Shown: in pieces, positions 57,805 to 64,000 of the stretch | Layout: each line of letters begins with the position of its first letter | How positions within the stretch are numbered: the stretch's first letter is position 1 | Assembly (NCBI GenBank): GCA_959601495.1 | Contig: CAUGPT010000002.1 | Coordinates: forward strand, 1 to 64,000 | From: Avispirillum sp959601495 | GTDB taxonomy: Bacteria; Bacillota; Clostridia; Oscillospirales; CAG-272 | Direction of reading: 5' to 3' | DNA length: 64,000 nucleotides | Notes under the pieces: generated by a model | The model's input: only the letters and a program-made list of their open reading frames with translations | Databases searched by the model: none | Told to the model about the DNA's origin: nothing | Position numbers and translations under genes: made by a program

Positions 57805-57906
57805 TCACAAAACTTGAATAAGCACGGCGGCGCCGCCGAGAACCATCAGCGCCGCAAGTATTACGGCAATGACGCGGACGACGACCTTTCTTGTTTTCTC
57901 TGACAT
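57805..57906 (-). CDS. 33-residue single-span membrane protein
   Basis: A short frame with a strong GAAAGGAG site 10 bases before the ATG (57904-57906). The layout is a basic N-terminus (MSEKTRKVVVRV) then one hydrophobic helix (about 10-32, IAVILAALMVLGGAAVLI). It resembles, by layout only, the Prli42-type stressosome mini-proteins and other Firmicutes small membrane proteins. It lies between the topoisomerase gene and the MFS gene on the same strand. Confidence 0.7.
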   Translation of the reverse strand: MSEKTRKVVVRVIAVILAALMVLGGAAVLIQVL

Positions 57907-57940
57907 TATATGCAGGCTCCTTTCGCCTTGATTTTTACCG

Positions 57941-60175
57941 TCACTCTATGGTCATCTGCATTTCGCCCACATCCGGTATCAGCAGCGGAGAGCCGAGAGC
58001 TGGTATTTTAATTTTGCGGCATTTCTGCGCGTCGGGATACTTCGCGACAGCTTCTCCCGCAAGCGCCTCAACTACCTGCTGCTTCTTCTTTAGCTGATAC
58101 AGTATGACGCCCGATGCGGTTCTCGTCGTCTTTTCGGGAATGAGCGAGGATTTTATAAGTATAGCCTTGCCTGCGTCCGAAATTATGAGAACCTCTGTTG
58201 TTTCTTTTTCGTAAATCGCCGCGACAAGAGGAGAGGCGGCGGAATACGCGCCTGTCAGTCTGCGCCTGTTAGACTTCGTTTCGTAGGCGCTGAGCGGCAC
58301 ACGCACGCCTTTGCCGTTTTTGAAAATAAATATCATATGGGCTGCGGCAAAGCTTTCGTCGGTGACTTTGAGCATCACGGGCTTTTCGCCCTCGTCAAAG
58401 CCGAGCTTTGACGGCAGATAGTCGCCGAGCGCGGACGCCTTGCATGGCTCGAAATCCGCGATTTTAGCTTTGTAAGCCTGGCACTTATCGGTAAACACGA
58501 TAAAGTCGTCGCGGTTTTCGCAGTCCTCCGAGCAAACTATCTCGTCGCCGTCCTTGAGTCTGTGCTCGTCGTTTCCTCTGAGCGACTGCTGAGTTACCTT
58601 TTTGAAATAGCCGTCTCTTGTGAGAACGATGCGGCAGCCGTAGTTTTCAACCGTCTCTATCTCCTCTTCCTCGGGCATATCCTCGGTGTAGATTATCTGA
58701 GTTTTGCGCGGCTTTGCGTACTTTTTCTTTATCTGCAGAAGCTGCTCGGCTATAACGCCCTTGAGCTTTATCTCATCGGCGAGAATTTCTTCGATGCGCT
58801 TTATATCAGCCTGCAGATTTTCAATTTCGTGAACTCTGTTAATGAGATACTCGTGGTTCAGATGTCTCAGTTTTATCTCGGCTATGTATTCAGCCTGCAC
58901 CTGATCTATGGAGAAGCCATCCATAAGGTTTTTGACAACGTCGCTTTCCTTTTCGGTCTCTCTGATAATTTTTATTGCTTTGTCAATGTCAAGAAGTATT
59001 TTTGAAAGCGCCTTGAGAAGATGCAATTTGTCCTTCTTTTTGCCGAGATCAAAGCGCATTTCTCTTGAAAGGCACGAAACGCGGAATTTTATCCACTCCT
59101 CCAGTATTCCCTTTACACCGAGAAGGCGCGGGGTGGAGTCTATAAGTACGTTGAAATTGCAGCTGAACTCATCCTGCAGCGGCGTCTGACGGTAAAGACG
59201 CGTCATGAGCTTGTCGGGGTCGGTCCCGCGCGCAAGATCGAGCGTCAGTTTAAAGCCGTTCAGGTCGATCTCGTCGCGGACGTCCTTTATCTCTTTAAGC
59301 TTGCCCTCTTTTATCATGTCCACAAGCTTTTTCATTATAGCTTCAATGGACGTTGAATACGGTATCTGGATTATATCGATGCAGTTGTTTTCTTTATCGT
59401 AGGAATACCGTGCGCGCAGCTTTATACTGCCGTGACCCGTCTCGAATATCTCCCTCATCTGATCGCGGTCGTACAAAAGCATTGCCCCGCCTGAAAAATC
59501 GGGAGCTTTTATGTGCGTCATCAGCTTCTCTGTAGTTATATTGGGATTTTTGAGAAGAGCCACGGTCCCGTCGCAGACCTCAGAAAGGTTAAAGGAGCAG
59601 ATGTTTGACGCCATGCCGACAGCGATACCCATGTTTGGAGACACAAGTATATTGGGGAATGTTGTGGGAAGCAGCACCGGCTCCGTCGTGGTGTTGTCAT
59701 AGTTCGGCACCATATCGACGGCGTCCTTGTCGATGCCCGAGAAAAGCTCATTGCATATGGGATCGAGCTTTGCCTCGGTATAACGGGATGCCGCATACGC
59801 CATGTCGCGGCTGTACTGCTTGCCGAAGGATCCCTTTGAGTCTATAAACGGGTGCAGCAGCGCCTCGTTGCCGCGGGTAAGACGCACCATGGTCTCGTAA
59901 ATGGACGCGTCGCCGTGGGGATTGAGGTGCATGGTAGCGCCGACAATATTCGCGCTTTTTGTCCTCGCGCCTGTGAGAAGCCCCATATCGTACATGGTAT
60001 AAAGTAGCTTTCTGTGAGAGGGTTTGAAGCCGTCTATCTCGGGGATCGCGCGGGAAATAATTACGCTCATGGCGTAGGGCATATAGTTTGTCTCTATTGT
60101 TTCCGTAATAGGCTGGTCAAGTATCTCCGCCTCGGTGTAAACCTCGGGTTCGGTATTTTTCTTTTTTCTTGCCAT
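57941..60175 (-). CDS. Type IIA DNA topoisomerase subunit A (GyrA/ParC-like)
   Basis: A 744-residue A subunit. The catalytic tyrosine is Tyr132 (SRYTEAKL), following GDASIYETMVRL. A winged helix, tower and coiled coil run from about 150 to 490. The C-terminal DNA-wrapping beta domain (about 500-740) is short and lacks the GyrA box QRRGGKG, so it could be a topoisomerase IV A subunit. The position equal to the quinolone-sensing Ser83 of GyrA is Ala90. No B subunit gene is next to it. Confidence 0.9.
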   Translation of the reverse strand: MARKKKNTEPEVYTEAEILDQPITETIETNYMPYAMSVIISRAIPEIDGFKPSHRKLLYTMYDMGLLTGARTKSANIVGATMHLNPHGDASIYETMVRLTRGNEALLHPFIDSKGSFGKQYSRDMAYAASRYTEAKLDPICNELFSGIDKDAVDMVPNYDNTTTEPVLLPTTFPNILVSPNMGIAVGMASNICSFNLSEVCDGTVALLKNPNITTEKLMTHIKAPDFSGGAMLLYDRDQMREIFETGHGSIKLRARYSYDKENNCIDIIQIPYSTSIEAIMKKLVDMIKEGKLKEIKDVRDEIDLNGFKLTLDLARGTDPDKLMTRLYRQTPLQDEFSCNFNVLIDSTPRLLGVKGILEEWIKFRVSCLSREMRFDLGKKKDKLHLLKALSKILLDIDKAIKIIRETEKESDVVKNLMDGFSIDQVQAEYIAEIKLRHLNHEYLINRVHEIENLQADIKRIEEILADEIKLKGVIAEQLLQIKKKYAKPRKTQIIYTEDMPEEEEIETVENYGCRIVLTRDGYFKKVTQQSLRGNDEHRLKDGDEIVCSEDCENRDDFIVFTDKCQAYKAKIADFEPCKASALGDYLPSKLGFDEGEKPVMLKVTDESFAAAHMIFIFKNGKGVRVPLSAYETKSNRRRLTGAYSAASPLVAAIYEKETTEVLIISDAGKAILIKSSLIPEKTTRTASGVILYQLKKKQQVVEALAGEAVAKYPDAQKCRKIKIPALGSPLLIPDVGEMQMTIE

Positions 60176-60222
60176 TATTATAAACGTCCCTTTCCTGTCG
60201 GTATATCTTTATGTACAATCGC

Positions 60223-61251
60223 TCAAAGCTTTATGACCTCGCATCCGGCGGCTCTGATGATTCTGTTGTAAAGCGCCAGAAACTCGTCGGTCTGCGGCGG
60301 CAGATGCGCGTATATAACGTCCGCATCCAGCGCGTCGGTGTCACGCAGAAGCGAAAACAGGCGCTTCATCTGAGTATGAGCGTCGCCCTCGTCACCTATA
60401 TCAAGAACGACGGCATTTGCAAAGTCCCCGCCCTGCCCCGAATACGAAAGAACAACGCAGCGCCGACTGTCGGCGTTTACATACTTTGCAAAGCTTTCTC
60501 TGTCGCCGTCGAGCAGTATAAGCTCGGAGGCGGGCGCGTAATGCTTGTATTTCATGCCGGGGGACTGGGGTCTGTCGCCTGCCGCCGACGGATCGGTGAC
60601 GGCGCGGGCAACGCGCACGTTTTTAACGACCGTGCAAAGCTCTCTGGGGATTATCTCGCCCGGGCGCAGCACAGTGCAGCCCATGCCGTCCGCGTCAAGG
60701 CTTATAACGGTGGATTCCACGCCGATGTCGCATTCACCGCCGTCAAGTATCATGTCTATCCGCCCGTCCATATCATGCAGAACGTGCTGCGCGGATGTGG
60801 GCGAGGGTGCGCCGGATATATTGGCGCTCGGCGCTGCTATGGGAACGCCTGCCGCGCGGATAAGCGCGTTTGCGACGGGATTTGACGGGCAGCGAACCGC
60901 CACAGTATCAAGTCCCCCCGTGACGGAATACGGCACGGCTTCCTTTTTGGGAAGAATTATCGTAAGGGGACCGGGCGCAAATTTTTCGCACAGCTTACGG
61001 TACGTTTCGTTTGTATAAGCGAAGCTCTCCGCTTCGGCGGGGTCGGCTACATGAACTATCAGCGGGTTATCTCCCGGGCGGCCTTTGGCTGCGAATATTT
61101 TCTCGGCAGCCGTCGGGTCAAGGGCGTTGCCGCCGAGACCGTACACGGTCTCGGTGGGAAAAGCCACCAGCCCGCCGCGGCGTATTATCTCTCCCGCGCG
61201 GCTGAGCGCTTCCGCACTGTCGGGAGTTACCTTTATATATTCGGTTTTCAC
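60223..61251 (-). CDS. tsaC: Threonylcarbamoyl-AMP synthase
   Basis: A 342-residue YrdC/Sua5 protein making the activated intermediate of tRNA t6A. The YrdC domain (about 1-205) has VAFPTETVYGLGGNA and KGRPGDNPL, and a C-terminal Sua5 domain (about 235-340) is present, the longer form of the family. It starts with GTG, overlapping the prfA stop by 4 bases (GTGA). tsaB/D/E are not here. Confidence 0.94.
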   Translation of the reverse strand: MKTEYIKVTPDSAEALSRAGEIIRRGGLVAFPTETVYGLGGNALDPTAAEKIFAAKGRPGDNPLIVHVADPAEAESFAYTNETYRKLCEKFAPGPLTIILPKKEAVPYSVTGGLDTVAVRCPSNPVANALIRAAGVPIAAPSANISGAPSPTSAQHVLHDMDGRIDMILDGGECDIGVESTVISLDADGMGCTVLRPGEIIPRELCTVVKNVRVARAVTDPSAAGDRPQSPGMKYKHYAPASELILLDGDRESFAKYVNADSRRCVVLSYSGQGGDFANAVVLDIGDEGDAHTQMKRLFSLLRDTDALDADVIYAHLPPQTDEFLALYNRIIRAAGCEVIKL

Positions 61252-62321
61252 AGTCCCTCACCGCCTCTCAGCTTTTCCGCTGTATCCGCCGCGCTCAGCG
61301 CGTCGATAAGCTCGTCAAGATCGCCGTTGACAACGCTGTCAAGCGTATACAGCGTAAGACCTATACGGTGATCGGAAACGCGTCCCTCGCGGAAATTATA
61401 AGTTCTTATGCGCTCGCTGCGGTCACCCGTGCCTACCTGACTGCGGCGCTCACCCGCTATTTTATCATTCTGCTCGCGCTGCTTCATGTCGTAAAGCTTC
61501 GCTTTCAGAATTTTCAGCGCCTTGTCCTTATTTTTGAACTGGCTGCGCTCGTCCTGACACTCAACTACGATGCCCGTGGGCTTATGCAGTATGCGTATCG
61601 CCGATTCGGTCTTGTTAATATGCTGACCGCCCGCGCCGCTTGATTTGCAGGTATCAATTTCAAGATCCTTCGGGTCAAGCTCAACGGTGACGTCTTCGAC
61701 CTCGGGCAAAACGGCAACGGTCGCCGTAGAGGTCTGTATCCTGCCGGAGGACTCGGTTTCGGGAACTCTCTGAACTCTGTGCACGCCGGACTCATATTTA
61801 AAGCGCGAATATGCGCCCGCGCCCGAAACGGTGAAAGTTATCTCCTTATATCCGCCGAGCTCCGTCTCGTTCTGAGACATTACCTCCGTTTTGAAGCCCC
61901 TGCGGTCGGCATACATGGTGTACATACGGAAAAGCACCGCCGCAAACAGCGCAGCTTCTTCCCCGCCCGCGCCGGCGCGTATCTCAACGACGACGTCCTT
62001 ATCATCGTTGGGGTCTTTGGGCAAAAGAAGCAGTTTCAACTTGTGCTCGCTGTCTCTGAGGCTGTCACGCAGAAGATAGTATTCTTCCTCCGCCATTTGG
62101 CGCATATCGGGGTCTGTTTCCGTCTCCATAAGCTGCGCAGCGTCGCTCATCTCACCGCTCAGGCGCTCATACTCCGAGAACTCCTCCATAAGAGGAGTAA
62201 GCTCCTTGTACTCGCGCATGAGAGAAGTATACCTGGCGTTATCGGAAATTACGGCGGGGTCGGAGAGAGAGGCTTCGATCCCTTTATATTTTTCTTTTAC
62301 TTTCTGCAGTTTTTCTATCAT
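61248..62321 (-). CDS. prfA: Peptide chain release factor 1
   Basis: A 357-residue RF1. The GGQ loop is in SSGAGGQHINKT, and the discriminator is Pro-Glu-Thr (VPETES), which reads UAG/UAA. An N-terminal coiled helical domain runs about 1-95. prmC, which methylates the GGQ glutamine and usually lies beside prfA, is not adjacent. AAGGAA precedes the ATG. Confidence 0.96.
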   Translation of the reverse strand: MIEKLQKVKEKYKGIEASLSDPAVISDNARYTSLMREYKELTPLMEEFSEYERLSGEMSDAAQLMETETDPDMRQMAEEEYYLLRDSLRDSEHKLKLLLLPKDPNDDKDVVVEIRAGAGGEEAALFAAVLFRMYTMYADRRGFKTEVMSQNETELGGYKEITFTVSGAGAYSRFKYESGVHRVQRVPETESSGRIQTSTATVAVLPEVEDVTVELDPKDLEIDTCKSSGAGGQHINKTESAIRILHKPTGIVVECQDERSQFKNKDKALKILKAKLYDMKQREQNDKIAGERRSQVGTGDRSERIRTYNFREGRVSDHRIGLTLYTLDSVVNGDLDELIDALSAADTAEKLRGGEGL

Positions 62322-62370
62322 GTCATGTTCCTTTTTACAAGATTTCGCCAGTCAGATATCCGACTCTTAG

Positions 62371-63789
62371 CTATCTGTAAAAAGCGAGCATTGCTTTGTG
62401 GGCACTGTAAAGGTCCGCCTTTGAAATTGCCTCAAAGGGAGCGTGCATGGAAAGAACGGGGACACCGAGATCTATGGTGTCTATATTGTGGTTTGCGATA
62501 AATCTGGCAACGGTATCCGAGCCGCCCGCGTCTACTCTGCCGGGCTCGGCGGTCTGCCAGAGAACGCCCTCTGAGTCGAACATGCGGCGAAGCTTTGCTA
62601 TGAACTCTGCAGTCGCCTCACTTGTGGAGGATTTGCCGCGCGCGCCGTTGTATTTGTTCATGACAACACCGCAATTGCAGAGAGCAGAGTTGCGCTTTTC
62701 AAATACGTCTGCAAAGGAAGGATCGTAGCAAGCGCTTACATCCGCGGAAAGGCACATGGAGTTTGAACGGCAGACTTTTCCGCTGCCGCCGAGCTGTTCG
62801 CAGACGGCGTCTATAAGCTCCGTGAGCAGGCTGCACTGCATACCTGTTACGCCGTCGCTGCCGGTCTCCTCTTTATCCGCGAGAACGCACATAAGAGTGT
62901 GCTCGCTGCCGTCTGCTTCAAGAAGCGCCGTGAGAGAGGGATAAGCGCAGACTTTGTCGTCGTGTCCGTAGCCGCCCATGAGCCAGCGGTCAACGCCGAT
63001 ATCAACAGCGCGTCCCGCAGGTACAAGACACAGATCCGCAGACATGAAGTCGGGCTCTGTAATGCAGTATTTTTCGTTGAGAAGACGCATGAGGTTAAGC
63101 TTTACGGCGTCGCTTACATCGGCGGGCTTGCCGTCAAACATATAAGGAGACGAGCAGGCAATGGCATTGAGCGTCTCGCCGTCAAAGGCGTGGTCAAGGG
63201 GCTTTTTGCCCTGTTCAGCACCGAGATGAGGCAGAAGATCGCTTATAACGAGTACGGGGTCTCCCTCGTCCTCGCCGATGCGGATGTCAACGCTGCTGCC
63301 GTCGGCAAGCGCAACGGTGCCGTGCAGTGCAAGCGGGATAGTGGGCCACTGATACTTGCGGATACCGCCGTAATAGTGGGTCTTCATATATCCGAAGCCC
63401 GAATCCTCATAAAGAGGGTTCTGCTTAAGATCAAGTCTGGGAGAATCTATGTGAGAAGCGCAGATACGCACGCCGCAGTCAATAGGCTCGCTGCCCACGG
63501 CAAAGGCGAAAAGACTCTTTTCGCGGTTGTTGAGGTAATATTTGCCGCCGCGCTCGACGACATCGCCGAGCTTGTAGGGCTTATATCCCTTTGCCTCGAG
63601 CATATTTACGGCGTATTTTACCGCTTCTCTTTCTGTCTTGGAGCCGTTCAGGAAATCCGCGTATCCGCGGGCATAGTCCATGGCAGCGTCAAGCTCGTCG
63701 GCTTTCATCACTTCAAAGGCGCTCTTTTTCGTGTAGAACAGCTTATCCTGCAGAAGCTCGCCTTCGCTCTTTTTCTTTTCGTTTTCCAT
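62371..63789 (-). CDS. M18-family metalloaminopeptidase
   Basis: A 472-residue aminopeptidase I-like enzyme. The metal ligands appear as ASHIDSPRLDLK (His), DKEETGSDG (Glu), with a later SMHAPFEAISK (His). The N-terminal catalytic parts are split by a dimerisation insert (about 110-260), as in the family. It removes N-terminal residues from cytosolic peptides. AGGAG precedes the ATG, and it starts 17 bases after the stop of the gene upstream. Confidence 0.94.
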   Translation of the reverse strand: MENEKKKSEGELLQDKLFYTKKSAFEVMKADELDAAMDYARGYADFLNGSKTEREAVKYAVNMLEAKGYKPYKLGDVVERGGKYYLNNREKSLFAFAVGSEPIDCGVRICASHIDSPRLDLKQNPLYEDSGFGYMKTHYYGGIRKYQWPTIPLALHGTVALADGSSVDIRIGEDEGDPVLVISDLLPHLGAEQGKKPLDHAFDGETLNAIACSSPYMFDGKPADVSDAVKLNLMRLLNEKYCITEPDFMSADLCLVPAGRAVDIGVDRWLMGGYGHDDKVCAYPSLTALLEADGSEHTLMCVLADKEETGSDGVTGMQCSLLTELIDAVCEQLGGSGKVCRSNSMCLSADVSACYDPSFADVFEKRNSALCNCGVVMNKYNGARGKSSTSEATAEFIAKLRRMFDSEGVLWQTAEPGRVDAGGSDTVARFIANHNIDTIDLGVPVLSMHAPFEAISKADLYSAHKAMLAFYR

Positions 63790-63806
63790 TTTTTCGATCT
63801 CCTATC

Positions 63807-64000
63807 TCAATTGTCAAAATAAAGACGTTTATATATGCTGTTTGCTTTTTCAAGCTTTTTGACGTAGTTTGAAGTTTCCTTATACGGAATTTTTTCAAGC
63901 CTGCCGGTCTTATCGACAAGATCCTTGTCCGTGAGCCACTCGTCCACTTTTCCCTGCCCGGCGTTGTACGCCGCGTACACTTCTTTCCAGCTGCCGTAGC
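63807..64000 (-). CDS. Lytic transglycosylase, C-terminal part (cut by window edge)
   Basis: The 3' end of a gene entering from the right. The visible 63 codons include YAAYNAGQGKVDEWL, then RLEKIPYKETSNYVKKL and a terminal YKRLYFDN. This is the standard end of soluble lytic transglycosylases (SLT, goose-lysozyme fold), which cleave peptidoglycan. The catalytic Glu lies outside the window. Confidence 0.85.
   Translation of the reverse strand, partial: YGSWKEVYAAYNAGQGKVDEWLTDKDLVDKTGRLEKIPYKETSNYVKKLEKANSIYKRLYFDN

Overview
The window reads as chromosomal DNA from an anaerobic, spore-forming Clostridia bacterium with moderate to high GC, probably a gut Oscillospirales/Ruminococcaceae-like lineage. 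This is inferred from gene content and order: spoIIAA-spoIIAB-sigF, spoIIID, dpaA-dpaB, yqfC-yqfD, ylbJ and a ytfJ/gerW homologue are all present, together with a PPi-type phosphofructokinase, a pantothenate-type ECF S component beside coaX, and the Firmicutes order ylxM-ffh-rpsP-khpA. Nearly all DNA is coding. Promoters of the TTGACA-17-TATAAT type and hairpin/T-tract terminators are easy to see.

Layout. 1-735: an IS200/IS605-family insertion (tnpA only) with subterminal hairpins, then two terminators and tRNA-Lys. 1027-11103 (minus): housekeeping genes lon, ysxC, an M50 protease, scpA, scpB, DUF2953, ytfJ, dacF, a pseudouridine synthase, a GNAT-like protein, a YbaK/ProX editing protein and cdd. 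11288-14530 (plus): a GNAT protein, rqcH and a zinc-ribbon membrane protein. 14885-16986 (minus): ackA and an unassigned TIM-barrel-like protein. 17271-18350: tmcAL.

18482-26774 (plus) is the most unusual part. Eight tightly packed genes sit behind one strong promoter that is flanked by a long inverted repeat. They encode an FGGY sugar kinase, a NagB-like isomerase/deaminase with a changed active site, a NagA-like deacetylase, a cytosolic ceramidase-like hydrolase, an SDR dehydrogenase, an HpcH/HpaI aldolase, an aldo/keto reductase and a Gfo/Idh/MocA oxidoreductase. I read this as a catabolic pathway for an N-acylated or otherwise modified sugar that I cannot match to a described route. No transporter is linked.

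26869-33965: translation and secretion genes (khpA, rpsP, ffh, ylxM) with a palindrome at their start site, a flavodoxin, an ECF S component, coaX, a 570-bp non-coding palindrome-rich stretch, spoIIID, and dpaAB for dipicolinate. 34009-40032: a nuclease-like gene with an in-frame stop near its N-terminus, a BlaI-type repressor with its operator, a ROK-like regulator, a CNNM/CorC protein, manA, a winged-helix protein and a DUF4830 protein. 40090-47213 (minus): the cluster yqfC-yqfD-phoH-ybeY-era-recO-mutS2, with ylbJ divergent. 48467-50993: a Cys-rich small protein, prfB without the usual programmed frameshift, a SpoU methyltransferase and a small membrane protein. 51042-52268: pfp. 52381-52790: three degenerate copies of a palindrome-rich repeat. 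52898-54429: the spoIIA operon. 54505-64000 (minus): an LTA-synthase-like protein, an MFS transporter, a 33-residue membrane protein, a type IIA topoisomerase A subunit, tsaC, prfA, an M18 aminopeptidase, and the C-terminus of a lytic transglycosylase cut by the window edge.

All family calls rest on reading motifs and gene order. No database search was run.
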